Shown: in pieces, positions 8,470 to 18,299 of the stretch | Layout: each line of letters opens with the position of its first letter | How positions within the stretch are numbered: position 1 is the first letter of the stretch | From: Phocaeicola plebeius | Lineage (GTDB): Bacteria; Bacteroidota; Bacteroidia; Bacteroidales; Bacteroidaceae | Assembly (NCBI RefSeq): GCF_003437535.1 | Contig: NZ_QSQT01000034.1 | Coordinates: forward strand, 1 to 33,958 | Direction: 5' to 3' | DNA: 33,958 nucleotides | Notes under the pieces: generated by a model | Seen by the model: only the letters and a program-made list of their open reading frames with translations | Told to the model about the DNA's origin: nothing | Databases searched by the model: none | Translations under genes and position numbers: made by a program

Positions 8470-8488
8470 TTATTCGGCGGTTTTATGC

Positions 8489-8611
8489 AAACCTGCAAAC
8501 GGTTTTTACGTTTTCTGCACGCAAACCATAGGTTTTCCAAGGCGAAACCCTACGTTTTCCGGACGGGAAACATACAGTTCCGCACCGGAAAACATAGAAA
8601 GCTTCCAGGCA
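8489..8611. repeat. Degenerate palindrome array of about 22-bp period
   Basis: AAAC motifs begin at 8497, 8523, 8545, 8568 and 8590 (steps 26, 22, 23, 22), each opening an imperfect inverted repeat: AAACG...CGTTT, AAACC-ATA-GGTTT, GAAAC...GTTTTC, GGAAAC...GTTCC, and a weaker last unit. It fills the gap between the tRNA promoter and the addA promoter region. It resembles, in looser form, the exact 22-bp array at 25560-25691. I see no gene in the 8422-8745 interval. Confidence 0.55.
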
Positions 8612-8706
8612 TTTTCAGCATACCGCAGGAAGATTTCCGGATATACGTGCCACGGCTCTCCCCTCACTAATCGGCCGTTTCCTGCGGTTTTTCCGCGAAA
8701 ATTCCG

Positions 8707-8714
8707 TAAGTTTG
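8707..8714 (+). promoter_or_regulatory. Probable promoter -7 box of addAB
   Basis: TAAGTTTG matches the -7 consensus TAnnTTTG and lies 31 bp before the addA ATG. No good TTTG box is found 19-21 bases upstream, so the promoter is only half supported. Confidence 0.5.
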
Positions 8715-8745
8715 TGTAACGAAAACCCTAAAAACGACATCACAC

Positions 8746-11700
8746 ATGGAACAGCATCCCCAGCTTTTAGTCTACAAGGCTTCTGCCGGCTCCGGCAAGA
8801 CCTTTACACTGGCGGTACATTATATAAGACAACTGATTGAAGACCCGTATGCCTACCGAAGGATTCTGGCTGTGACATTCACTAACAAGGCGACGGCAGA
8901 AATGAAGGAGCGTATTCTGGAACAACTTTACGGCATTGCTACGGCCGATGAAGGTTCGGAGGGCTACCTGAAGGAGATTCAGAAAACATCAACCAAATCG
9001 GTTGAGGAAATCCGGGAATCGGCACGCGAAGCATTACGGCACATCATTCATGACTACAGCCGTTTCCGCATCGAGACCATCGACTCGTTTTTCCAGTCGG
9101 TGATGCGCAACCTGGCGCGTGAACTGGAGTTAGGGGCCAACTTGTCTATCGAACTGAACAATACGGAAGTGCTGAGCGATGCGGTGGATGCCATGATTGA
9201 GAAGCTGGACCGGCGCTCACCGGTGCTCTACTGGCTGCTGGAGTACATCGAGGAACGTATCGTGAACGACCGCCGCTGGGATGTGTCGAAAGACATCAAG
9301 GGATTCGGACAGAATATTTTTGACGAGAGCTACATCGAGAAGGGAGAAGGACTGCGCCGGAAACTGGCCGACCCGAACTTTATTCCTTCCTACCGGGATG
9401 AGCTGAAAAGTATCCGCGAAGAGGTGCTGGAATTCATGAAGGGATTCAGCGAACAGTTTACGGGCTTGCTCGAAATGCACGGACTGACTCCGGCAGACCT
9501 GAAGAACGGCTCACGGGGCATCGGCAGTTATTTCAACAAGCTGGCCAACGGGAAACTGAGCGATGACATCCGCAATGCCACCGTGGAGAAGTGCCTGGAG
9601 AGCGAGGAAAACTGGACAACCAAAACGTCGGCCCATCGTGATGAAATCCGTTCGCTGGCGGCTTCGGAACTGATACCTTTGTTAGCGGAAGCGGAAAACC
9701 GTCGCCCGCAGAACAACTTGCTGCTCAACTCGTGCGACCTTTCGCTGCGCTACCTGAACAACCTGCGTTTGCTGGCACACATTGACGAGGAGGTACGCTT
9801 GCAGAACCAGGTGCACAACCGTTTTCTACTGTCGGATACCAATGCCTTGCTCCATAGCTTAATCAGAGAGGGAGATGCCTCGTTTGTCTACGAGAAAATC
9901 GGTACCACCATCGACACAGTGATGATTGACGAGTTTCAGGATACCTCGCGCATGCAATGGGAGAACTTTCATCTGCTGTTGCAGGAAAGTTTGGCACAGA
10001 AGGAAGGCAGCCTCATCGTGGGCGACATCAAGCAGAGCATCTACCGCTGGCGAAGCGGCGACTGGAAAATCCTGGCGGGACTGGGCAATGACCGGAGTTT
10101 CCGCATCAAGGAATGTACGCTCGACACGAACTGGCGAAGTGAGGCGCGCATCATCCGCTTCAACAACGAGTTTTTCACGGCGGCCTGCCAGACACTGAAC
10201 CGGCGCTATCAGGAAGAACAGGGCATGCCTTGCGCCCAACTGGAACAAGCGTACAGCGACGTGCGGCAGCGTTGTGCCAAGAAGGAGGAAAAGGGCTTCG
10301 TAAAGGTGACCTTCCTGCAGGATTCCAAGGAGAGGCCTTACACGGAAGCAACCTTGGAACAGCTTGCCGAGGAAGTGGAACGCCTCACCGCAGAGGGTAT
10401 CCGCCTCAACGAGATGGCCATTCTGGTGCGAAAGAACCGGAGTATCCCCGACATTGCCGCTTACTTCGACGAACATACCCCCTACCGCATCGTATCCGAC
10501 GAGGCGTTCCGGCTGAGTGCATCGCTGGCAGTGAGCATGCTCATCGACGGACTGCGGTATCTTTCTTCACCCGACGACCGCATCGCACTGGCGCGACTGG
10601 CGGTAGCTTATCAGCAAGGAGTATTGCGCAAGGACATCAGCCTCAACACGGTGCTGCTCGACGATCCGGCTCGTTACCTGCCGGCAGCCTTCCAGTTGCA
10701 GGCTAACGAACTCCGTTTCATGCCACTGTACGAACTGTTAGAGAAGTTGTTCGTGCTGTTCGACATGCAGCTTATCGAGAAGCAGGATGCATATCTCTGT
10801 GCCTTCTATGATGCAGTGACGGAATACCTGCAGAACAACTCGTCGGAGCTAACAGCTTTCATCCGTTTCTGGGATGAGAAACTGAACGCGAAGACCATCC
10901 CGTCGGGCGAGATTGACGGCATCCGCATCTTGTCTATCCATAAGTCGAAGGGACTGGAGTATCACACGGTGCTGCTGCCGTTCTGCGACTGGAAGATGGA
11001 GAACGAAACGAACAACCATCTGATATGGTGCAGCGTGGCAGGCACGGGAAAGGAAACCGACATTCCGCCGTTCAACCGCCTGGACATCGTACCGGTGAAC
11101 TATTCAGGTGCCATGGCGGAATCGGTGTATCACGACGATTACCTGGAAGAGAAATTACAGCTCTGGGTGGACAACCTGAACCTGCTTTACGTGGCGTTTA
11201 CACGCGCCTGCAAGAACCTGATTATTTTCGCCAAAGCGGGACAGAAGGGCACGGTTTCAGAACTGTTGTACAACAGTCTGCCGCTCATGCAGGAAGTGGA
11301 ACTGCCGCTGGCACAGGAGAATCCGGAAGACGATGCAGTGGGCGAATACGGGGAACTCTGCACGGCGCACGATGAGAAGAAGGCGGGCAAATCCAACCGG
11401 CTTTCGTCGCCCCGCGAGGGAGTGCCCGTGAAGATGGAAAGCATCGAAACGCACATCGAATTCAAGCAGTCAAACCGTTCGGCCGACTTCATTCAGGGTG
11501 ATGACACGGAGGACACTCGCGGACAATACATCCGTCAGGGGCAGTTGCTGCACCAGGTGTTTGCCCACATCGAAAAGGCGGACGACCTTCCTTCGGCACT
11601 GGAACGGCTGAGTTTCGAAGGGGTGTTCGAATCGGAGGGACAGAAGCAGCAGATTCAGGGACTGGCGCACTGGGCCTTGCAGCATCCTGCCGTGAAGGAC

Positions 11701-11973
11701 TGGTTCAGCGGTACGTGGGAGCTTTACAACGAGTGTGCCATTGTGTACACCGACGAAGAGGGACAGATGCAGACACGCCGCCCCGACCGCGTGATGCGGA
11801 AAGACGGACAGGTGATCGTGGTGGACTTCAAGTTCGGAAAGAAGAACGAGGCTTACCGCGCACAGGTGCAGGAGTACATGGACTTGCTCACGCAGATGGG
11901 CTACACCCATATCCGGGGATTCCTCTGGTATGTGTTTGCCAATGAGCTGGAAGAAGTGACGCTTCCGGCCTGA
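8746..11973 (+). CDS. addA: AddA-type UvrD/RecB-family helicase-nuclease
   Basis: A 1075-residue superfamily 1 helicase with a C-terminal nuclease. Walker A is ASAGSGKT at residues 12-19, the Walker B/DEAD-like motif IDEFQDTS is at about 394-401, motif V is SIHKSKGLEYHTVLLP, and motif VI contains LLYVAFTRA. The C-terminal PD-(D/E)XK domain shows PDRV, then VVDFKFGK (Asp1027, Lys1029) and QVQEY. This is the layout of AddA, which unwinds and cuts double-strand DNA ends for RecA-dependent repair and also degrades linear foreign DNA. The next gene encodes the AddB-like partner 29 bp downstream, supporting an AddAB complex. Family members are often annotated only as UvrD-helicase domain proteins; assignment as AddA rather than RecB rests on the nuclease-bearing AddB partner and the lack of recC and recD. 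Confidence 0.88.
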   Translation: MEQHPQLLVYKASAGSGKTFTLAVHYIRQLIEDPYAYRRILAVTFTNKATAEMKERILEQLYGIATADEGSEGYLKEIQKTSTKSVEEIRESAREALRHIIHDYSRFRIETIDSFFQSVMRNLARELELGANLSIELNNTEVLSDAVDAMIEKLDRRSPVLYWLLEYIEERIVNDRRWDVSKDIKGFGQNIFDESYIEKGEGLRRKLADPNFIPSYRDELKSIREEVLEFMKGFSEQFTGLLEMHGLTPADLKNGSRGIGSYFNKLANGKLSDDIRNATVEKCLESEENWTTKTSAHRDEIRSLAASELIPLLAEAENRRPQNNLLLNSCDLSLRYLNNLRLLAHIDEEVRLQNQVHNRFLLSDTNALLHSLIREGDASFVYEKIGTTIDTVMIDEFQDTSRMQWENFHLLLQESLAQKEGSLIVGDIKQSIYRWRSGDWKILAGLGNDRSFRIKECTLDTNWRSEARIIRFNNEFFTAACQTLNRRYQEEQGMPCAQLEQAYSDVRQRCAKKEEKGFVKVTFLQDSKERPYTEATLEQLAEEVERLTAEGIRLNEMAILVRKNRSIPDIAAYFDEHTPYRIVSDEAFRLSASLAVSMLIDGLRYLSSPDDRIALARLAVAYQQGVLRKDISLNTVLLDDPARYLPAAFQLQANELRFMPLYELLEKLFVLFDMQLIEKQDAYLCAFYDAVTEYLQNNSSELTAFIRFWDEKLNAKTIPSGEIDGIRILSIHKSKGLEYHTVLLPFCDWKMENETNNHLIWCSVAGTGKETDIPPFNRLDIVPVNYSGAMAESVYHDDYLEEKLQLWVDNLNLLYVAFTRACKNLIIFAKAGQKGTVSELLYNSLPLMQEVELPLAQENPEDDAVGEYGELCTAHDEKKAGKSNRLSSPREGVPVKMESIETHIEFKQSNRSADFIQGDDTEDTRGQYIRQGQLLHQVFAHIEKADDLPSALERLSFEGVFESEGQKQQIQGLAHWALQHPAVKDWFSGTWELYNECAIVYTDEEGQMQTRRPDRVMRKDGQVIVVDFKFGKKNEAYRAQVQEYMDLLTQMGYTHIRGFLWYVFANELEEVTLPA

Positions 11974-12002
11974 GTTTATTTTTTCACAACGATATTTCGA
12001 CA

Positions 12003-14885
12003 ATGCAATATATGGAAACTTTTTTGAAGCAGGTGGCCGCCGATTTGTACCGGAAGATGAACGGAGACTTCACGAAGGTGGCTGTGGTTTTCCCGAACAA
12101 GCGTGCCAGCCTCTTTTTCAATGAATACCTGGCACAGGAATCCGACCGCCCGGTATGGTCGCCGGCCTACGTGAGCATCAGTGAGCTGTTCCGCCAAACG
12201 TCGCAATGGGTGACGGGCGATTCCATCAAATTAGTGTGCGACCTCTACAAGGTGTTCCGTGAAATAACGGGCAGCAAGGAGAGCCTGGACGAATTCTACT
12301 TCTGGGGCGAGATGCTCATCAGCGACTTTGACGATGCCGACAAGAACATGGCCGACACCAAGGCGCTGTTCAGCAACTTAAAGGACCTGAACAAGCTGAC
12401 GGGTGAATATGACTTTCTGGAGGAAGGACAGAAGGAAGCATTAAGTCAGTTCTTCCGCAATTTCTCCATCGAGCAGGTGACGGAACTGAAACGGCGTTTC
12501 ATCTCATTGTGGGACGTGCTGGGCGACATCTATACGCAATACAAGGAATTGCTCCGCGAGCAGGGCATCGCCTACGAAGGAATGCTCTACCGCGAAGTGA
12601 CGGAGACCATGGACGTGCAGCAGTTTCCCTACGACAAATATGTGTTCGTGGGATTCAACGTGCTGAATAAGGTGGAACAAACCCTGTTCAGCAAGTTGCA
12701 CGAGGCAGGAAAGGCCCTGTTCTACTGGGACTACGATACCTTCTACCTGAACAAGCATCCGCACGAGGCAGGCGAGTTTATCCGCCGCAACCTGAAGAAT
12801 TTCCCCTCGGAATTACCGCCTTCCCTGTTCGACCACCTGAACCATCCGAAAGAAATTACCTTCATCGAATCGCCTACGGAGAACGGACAGGCACGCTACT
12901 TGCCGCAATGGATTCGGGAGAACCTGACGGAGAACGAAAAGGAAACGGCCGTGGTGCTCTGCAACGAGGCCATGCTGCAACCTGTGCTTCACTCACTACC
13001 GGATAACGTGCGCCACATCAACATCACCATGGGTTTCCCGCTCTCGCAGACACCGGCCTACAGCTTCGTAAAGACGTTGCTGGAACTGCACATTGCGGGC
13101 TACAATTCCCGCAGCGGACGTTACCAGTTTGCCGAAGTCATCAGCGTGCTGAAGCATCCGTACACGCAACTGCTTTCCGGAGAAGCCGCTCCGTTGGAAA
13201 AGGAACTGACGGAAAAGAACCGCTTCTACCCCCTACCCTCGGAACTGGAACGGGACGAAGCCTTGTCGCTGCTGTTCAAACCGTGCAGCCACAACCTGGA
13301 GCTGTGCAAGCGGCTGGCCGACATCTTGAAGCAGGTGGCACAACTCTATCGCAAGCAGGCAGCCTCCACCAGCAACGCCCTCGACCAGCTCTATCGCGAA
13401 GCCTTGTTCAAAAGCTTCACCATGGTCAACCGCTTCCATGCCCTGCTTGAAAGCAAGGACCTGGAGGTACAACCTGCCACCTTCCACCGCCTGCTGGTAC
13501 GTGTCATGTCGACAGCCAGCATTCCTTTCCACGGAGAACCGGCCATCGGTATGCAGGTGATGGGGGTACTGGAAACACGTAACCTGGATTTTCGTCATGT
13601 CATTCTGCTGTCGGTCAACGAAGGTCAGTTGCCCAAGGCAGGCGGCGATGCCTCGTTCATCCCCTACAACCTGCGCAAAGCATTCGGCATGACGACTATC
13701 GACCACAAGATTGCAGTCTATGCCTATTATTTCTACCGCCTGCTGCAACGGGCAGAGAAGGCTACGTTGCTCTACAACACGGTGAGCGACGGCATGAACC
13801 GGGGAGAGATGTCGCGCTTCATGCTCCAGCTGCTGATTGAATGGGGGTATCCCGTACAGCGGAAACAACTGGAGGCAGAGCAGTCGCCCATTGCTTCTTC
13901 ACCCATCTGTATCCCCAAGTCGCCCGACATCATGAAACGGATGCAGAGCGTATTCGATGTGCGGGTAAATCCGAAAGCCCTTCTTTCCCCGTCAGCCCTG
14001 AACTGCTACCTGGATTGTCCACTGAAGTTCTATTATAAGTACGTAGCAGGACTGGCAGCCCCTGAAGAAGTAAGTGCGGAAATCGACTCGGCCAAATTCG
14101 GAAGCATCTTCCACTACGCTGCCGAACACATCTACAAGGAGCTCACGGCACACGGAAAAGTCATCAACAAAGACACCCTGGAAGCCCTGCTCAAGGAAGA
14201 AGTGAAACTGCAAAACTACGTGGACAACGGGTTCAAGGAGCTGTTCTTCCACCTCCCTGCTGACGAGCGTCCGGAATACAACGGGGTACAACTCATCAAT
14301 TCCGCCGTAATTCTGCGCTATATCCAGCAGCTGCTTCGCAACGACCTGCGCCACGCTCCCTTTACCTTCGTAGGCTCCGAACAACGGGTCATGGAGGACG
14401 TAGAGATACAGACGCCCAAGGGAGTCATCCGCTCGCGCATGGGCGGTATCATCGACCGCATAGACAGCAAGGACAACGTGCTCCGCATTGTGGACTACAA
14501 GACGGGAGGCAAGGCCGACACCCCGCCCAGCGTAGAATCGTTGTTCACGCCTGGCCCCAAACGTTCCAATTACGTATTCCAGACTTTCCTGTACGCCGCC
14601 ATCGTATGCCGGAAACTGCGTGAACGGAATGATGACCGGAAGGTAGCTCCTGCCCTGCTCTACATTCACCGGGCTGCGGCAGAAGATTACTCGCCCGTCG
14701 TCCAGCTCAAGGAATCGTATAACAAAACCACTCCCGTGGAAGACTTTTCATTGCTGGAAGAAGAGTTCAGAACCCGCCTGCAGGCACTCCTGGAAGAGAT
14801 TTTCAACCCCGACCTGAGTTTCAGTCAGACGGAAGAGGAAGACCGGTGTACTTATTGTGATTTCAAGGAAATATGTAAACGATAG
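12003..14885 (+). CDS. addB: AddB-type PD-(D/E)XK nuclease subunit with Fe-S site
   Basis: A 960-residue AddB-like subunit. The N-terminal VVFPNKRASLFFNEYL block is typical of the family and carries no intact Walker A. The nuclease core appears as GGIIDRID then IVDYKTGGK (Asp831, Lys833). Four cysteines suited to a 4Fe-4S cluster are present: Cys672 (YLDCPLKFYY) before the nuclease and Cys949, Cys952 and Cys958 at the end (CxxCxxxxxC), the arrangement known from AddB. It works with AddA in double-strand-end processing. The start could also be the ATG three codons downstream (12012); both lie in the 29-bp gap after addA. It is followed by a bidirectional terminator. Confidence 0.88.
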   Translation: MQYMETFLKQVAADLYRKMNGDFTKVAVVFPNKRASLFFNEYLAQESDRPVWSPAYVSISELFRQTSQWVTGDSIKLVCDLYKVFREITGSKESLDEFYFWGEMLISDFDDADKNMADTKALFSNLKDLNKLTGEYDFLEEGQKEALSQFFRNFSIEQVTELKRRFISLWDVLGDIYTQYKELLREQGIAYEGMLYREVTETMDVQQFPYDKYVFVGFNVLNKVEQTLFSKLHEAGKALFYWDYDTFYLNKHPHEAGEFIRRNLKNFPSELPPSLFDHLNHPKEITFIESPTENGQARYLPQWIRENLTENEKETAVVLCNEAMLQPVLHSLPDNVRHINITMGFPLSQTPAYSFVKTLLELHIAGYNSRSGRYQFAEVISVLKHPYTQLLSGEAAPLEKELTEKNRFYPLPSELERDEALSLLFKPCSHNLELCKRLADILKQVAQLYRKQAASTSNALDQLYREALFKSFTMVNRFHALLESKDLEVQPATFHRLLVRVMSTASIPFHGEPAIGMQVMGVLETRNLDFRHVILLSVNEGQLPKAGGDASFIPYNLRKAFGMTTIDHKIAVYAYYFYRLLQRAEKATLLYNTVSDGMNRGEMSRFMLQLLIEWGYPVQRKQLEAEQSPIASSPICIPKSPDIMKRMQSVFDVRVNPKALLSPSALNCYLDCPLKFYYKYVAGLAAPEEVSAEIDSAKFGSIFHYAAEHIYKELTAHGKVINKDTLEALLKEEVKLQNYVDNGFKELFFHLPADERPEYNGVQLINSAVILRYIQQLLRNDLRHAPFTFVGSEQRVMEDVEIQTPKGVIRSRMGGIIDRIDSKDNVLRIVDYKTGGKADTPPSVESLFTPGPKRSNYVFQTFLYAAIVCRKLRERNDDRKVAPALLYIHRAAAEDYSPVVQLKESYNKTTPVEDFSLLEEEFRTRLQALLEEIFNPDLSFSQTEEEDRCTYCDFKEICKR

Positions 14886-15043
14886 AAACAGAATCAAAAC
14901 AAGTGTTAAAAACACATTTTTCTCTGAACAATCCAAGTGAACCGGATGTTATAAAGATGTTTTTCATAGTAATAGATAAGAACAGTATTGGTATTTGTGA
15001 AAATATCAGCTGTAAGGACAAAAGCGTTTGTTCTTTAAAAAAT

Positions 15044-15083
15044 AAGAGAGGCTGCATTTCCCCGGCAGCCTCTCTTAATTTTT
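15044..15083. terminator. Bidirectional terminator between convergent operons
   Basis: Arms at 15044-15055 and 15065-15076 form a perfect 12-bp stem (AAGAGAGGCTGC and complement) with a 9-base loop. T-runs follow on the plus strand (15079-15084) and on the minus strand (A-run 15037-15042). It serves addAB from the left and the glgB operon from the right. The 160 bp between addB and this site holds a weak hairpin (GTGTT/AACAC then TTTTT, from about 14903) and no gene I can support. Confidence 0.85.
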
Positions 15084-15105
15084 TATCCTCTACACAAATG
15101 TTTTT

Positions 15106-16257
15106 TTATTCCTGATAATCATAGTACCACCAGTAGGTATCGCCAAATTCGCGACGCATACGGTTGCGTTCTTCCAGCGGAGAACCCTCTTTCTGCTGCA
15201 AGGTCTGGTAAGCCCTGAAACGATCTAAAGTCAGACTGTCTGCACGCGAAGATACAGTATCATTCCGCTGGACATGATACATTACCAATGCTTCCCGATA
15301 ATAACGCGGCAAGGTATCTTCCGGCAAATAGAAATCGGGAACGGCCTGTGCAAAGCTATCCAGTTTCTTTTCAAGCAGCAAGGCAGAAAGGTAATAATCC
15401 AGCGAGGTATATTTCCCCGTTCCCTTGTAGCAGATGTTCCGCAGGAATACCATGCGGTCTTCTCCCGAATATGGACGTGCTCCCAGCAGGTAATAAATGG
15501 AATCGTTCGTATAACGGAGCGTGTGCAAAGAATCCGTTTCAAAGAACAACCCGTCGGAACGGTAATACTGCGGATAAGCAAACAGCTTGTCGCCCATCTT
15601 TCCCAAGTGCGACAAGGCCACGGCACGATAGGCTGTCAGCGTACGGCTGGCCTCCAATGATTTTTCTCCTACATGTAACACCTTGTCATACTCCCCGGCA
15701 CGCAGGTAATGTTCCGCCTCCAGCTCATGATGAAACTGCCGGTTGGTACTGCCCACACACACTGTCAGCAGACACAATCCCAACAAAATAGCCAGGTTAC
15801 TGTTGACCAGTCCCCAGAGACTTCCTTCGTGATTCAACTGTACGCGAAAAACTCCACGTAGCCAGTAGCCAATTCCCACAAACAGCAACACCAGTAAAGG
15901 CAACAGCCAGGTCCACGGAGTATGGTAGTCGGAGATATACACCCCCCGCCCCACATCCGTCAGGGCACAAAGCACTAAAAAGGACGGCACATACGCCAGG
16001 GCACGCACCCTTCCCTTCAGTCCCAGCAAACTGTTTACCCCCCAGCGCAGCAACAGCAAAATCAGCGTAATGACCAGCGCGCTGGCCATCGGAGCAAAGG
16101 TAGTCTTTCCATGAGCCAGCGAGAAATGAAGGGCTTCCAGCACATCGCGCTGGAACACATAAAGATATACAAAACTAAACAGAGAAAAAAGAAGACCGCA
16201 TACAGCAATCATGATGCGTGCAGTCTTCTTATAAAATGCATTTGTGTAATCACTCAT
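15106..16257 (-). CDS. DUF6057-like membrane protein
   Basis: A 383-residue protein with about five hydrophobic helices in its first half (around residues 15-35, 55-70, 88-100, 115-133 and 150-167). A soluble C-terminal half follows with helical-repeat character (AEHYLRAGEYDKVL, ALSHLGKMGDKLFAYPQYYRSDGLF). I recognise it as like the DUF6057 group of Bacteroidetes membrane proteins, whose function is unknown. It is the last gene of the operon, 11 bp after glgB, and precedes the shared terminator. The tandem helical segments may be TPR-like, suggesting protein contact, but no active site is visible. Whether it relates to glycogen or is merely co-transcribed is not known. Confidence 0.65.
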   Translation of the reverse strand: MSDYTNAFYKKTARIMIAVCGLLFSLFSFVYLYVFQRDVLEALHFSLAHGKTTFAPMASALVITLILLLLRWGVNSLLGLKGRVRALAYVPSFLVLCALTDVGRGVYISDYHTPWTWLLPLLVLLFVGIGYWLRGVFRVQLNHEGSLWGLVNSNLAILLGLCLLTVCVGSTNRQFHHELEAEHYLRAGEYDKVLHVGEKSLEASRTLTAYRAVALSHLGKMGDKLFAYPQYYRSDGLFFETDSLHTLRYTNDSIYYLLGARPYSGEDRMVFLRNICYKGTGKYTSLDYYLSALLLEKKLDSFAQAVPDFYLPEDTLPRYYREALVMYHVQRNDTVSSRADSLTLDRFRAYQTLQQKEGSPLEERNRMRREFGDTYWWYYDYQE

Positions 16258-16268
16258 ACAATATCAAT

Positions 16269-18281
16269 TCAATCTTTCACTCGTTTTAATACAACTGCAG
16301 AACGGGCCGGCACATACAGTTTCAGCCATTCTTTCTTGTCTTTTGCATAAAGCGGGTCGGCACAGGTGAAGTGGCGGAGACTGTCGTCTGAGAAGCCGAA
16401 TCCACCAAACTGCTTGTTGTCTGTGTTCAGAACCACATCGTAGGCACCTCTCGGTACGAGGAAGCCATAATCGGTAAACGAACGGGTCGGGTTGAAGTTG
16501 AACACAAACACCAAATCCTTGCGGCGGTATGCCAGAATCTGGTCACCGTCGTTATGCCATACCTCGATGACATCCGATTTCTGGATGTTCTTCACGCTGC
16601 GAATCAGCTTGACCATTGCCTCATCGAAGTCGCCCAGGTAATGATAGCACAAATCCGGATTATCAACCAGGTTCCACTGACGGCGTGCATACTTGTATGA
16701 CCATCCGTTGCCTTCGCGCGGGAAGTCAATCCATTCCGGATGACCGAACTCATTACCCATGAAATTCAGGTAACCTCCGTTGATGGTAGAAGCCGTAAGC
16801 AGACGGATCATCTTGTGCAGGGCAATACCTCGTTCCACCACTCCATTCTCGTCGCCAATCTTGAAGTGCCAGTACATGTCGGCATCAATCAGGCGGAAGA
16901 TGATGGTCTTGTCGCCCACCAGTGCCTGGTCGTGGCTTTCGCAGTAAGAGATGGTCTTTTCATCCTTGCGGCGGTTGGTCACCTCCCAGAACAGGCTGGA
17001 CGGTTTCCAGTCTTCATCGCGACGTTCCTTGATAATCTTAATCCAGTAATCAGGAATGTTCATGGCCATACGGTAGTCGAAACCGTAACCTCCGTCTTCG
17101 AACGGAGCAGCCAGTCCCGGCATACCCGATACTTCCTCGGCAATGGTAATGGCCTTCGGATTCACTTCATGAATCAGCCGGTTGGCCAGCGTCAGGTAAC
17201 AGATGGCATTGTCATCCTGATGACCGTTGAAGTAGTCACCATAGTTGCAGAACGCCTCACCCAGTCCGTGGCTGTAATAAAGCATAGAAGTCACCCCATC
17301 GAAACGGAAGCCGTCGAAATGGAACTCTTCCAACCAGTACTTACAGTTGGACAACAGGAAGTGAATCACCTCGTTCTTGCCATAGTCAAAGCAGAGCGAA
17401 TCCCATGCCGGATGTTCACGACGTCCGCCCTGATAGAAATACTGGCAAGGATCACCGGCAAAGTTGCCCAATCCTTCCACCTCGTTCTTCACGGCGTGTG
17501 AGTGTACGATATCCATAATCACGGCAATGTTCATCTGGTGTGCCGTGTCGATAAGCTGTTTCAGTTCTTCCGGTGTACCGAAGCGTGAAGAAGGAGCAAA
17601 GAAGCTGGACACATGATAGCCGAAACTTCCGTAATAAGGATGTTCCTGAATGGCCATAATCTGAATACAATTGTATCCGTCCTTCGCAATTCGCGGCAGT
17701 ACATTCTCACGGAATTCATTGTACGTACCAACCTTTTCCGCATCCTGTCCCATACCGATGTGGCATTCGTAAATCATCAGCGGAGCCACATTAGGCGTAA
17801 AGGTCTTTTTCTTGAACTTATACGGTTTCTCCGGATTCCATACCTGCGCACTGAAAATCTTGGTCTGTTCATCCTGCACAACGCGAGTAGCCCATGCCGG
17901 AATACGTTCACCGCATCCACCTTCCCAGTACACTTTCAGCTTGTACAAGTCGCCGTGCTTCATGGCCTTTTCCGGCAGATTGATTTCCCAGTTACCCGTC
18001 TTGCGCACACGTTTCATACGGAAAGCCGGTTTCTCCTGCCAGTCATTGAAATCGCCTACCAGGTAGATTTCCGTCGCATTCGGCGCCCATTCACGGAAGG
18101 TCCATCCCTTGTCAGTGCGGTGCAGACCAAAATACATGTGTCCGGTAGCAAAATCTGACAACGTCTTCTTTCCTACCAGTTCCTTTTCTTTTTCCACCAC
18201 ATGCTGATGACGGCCGTTGATAGCGTCAGCGTATGGTTCCAGCCACGGATCATTCTTTATGATATTCAATACCTTGTCCAT
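16269..18281 (-). CDS. glgB: 1,4-alpha-glucan branching enzyme, eukaryote-like type
   Basis: A 670-residue GH13 enzyme that makes alpha-1,6 branches in glycogen. An N-terminal CBM48-like domain spans about 45-150. The catalytic barrel carries the nucleophile Asp328 (FRFDGVTSM), the acid/base Glu382 (IAEEVSGMPG) and the transition-state Asp451 (SHDQALVGD). The block GNEFGHPEWIDFPREGN and the following YARRQWNLVD resemble eukaryotic branching enzymes (subfamily GH13_8) more than the bacterial GH13_9 GlgB, and the length is close to the eukaryotic form. It is co-directional with a YhcH-like gene 18 bp upstream and the DUF6057-like gene 11 bp downstream. No other glycogen gene (glgA, glgC, glgP) is in the window. 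The function is well supported; the subfamily call is from memory of motifs. Confidence 0.94.
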   Translation of the reverse strand: MDKVLNIIKNDPWLEPYADAINGRHQHVVEKEKELVGKKTLSDFATGHMYFGLHRTDKGWTFREWAPNATEIYLVGDFNDWQEKPAFRMKRVRKTGNWEINLPEKAMKHGDLYKLKVYWEGGCGERIPAWATRVVQDEQTKIFSAQVWNPEKPYKFKKKTFTPNVAPLMIYECHIGMGQDAEKVGTYNEFRENVLPRIAKDGYNCIQIMAIQEHPYYGSFGYHVSSFFAPSSRFGTPEELKQLIDTAHQMNIAVIMDIVHSHAVKNEVEGLGNFAGDPCQYFYQGGRREHPAWDSLCFDYGKNEVIHFLLSNCKYWLEEFHFDGFRFDGVTSMLYYSHGLGEAFCNYGDYFNGHQDDNAICYLTLANRLIHEVNPKAITIAEEVSGMPGLAAPFEDGGYGFDYRMAMNIPDYWIKIIKERRDEDWKPSSLFWEVTNRRKDEKTISYCESHDQALVGDKTIIFRLIDADMYWHFKIGDENGVVERGIALHKMIRLLTASTINGGYLNFMGNEFGHPEWIDFPREGNGWSYKYARRQWNLVDNPDLCYHYLGDFDEAMVKLIRSVKNIQKSDVIEVWHNDGDQILAYRRKDLVFVFNFNPTRSFTDYGFLVPRGAYDVVLNTDNKQFGGFGFSDDSLRHFTCADPLYAKDKKEWLKLYVPARSAVVLKRVKD

Positions 18282-18299
18282 AGTATTAGTAATTAGAAA

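Noticed and set aside
14886..15043. Small plus-strand frame of about 70 codons after addB
   Set aside because: It crosses the bidirectional terminator, is AT-rich and has no domain or promoter.
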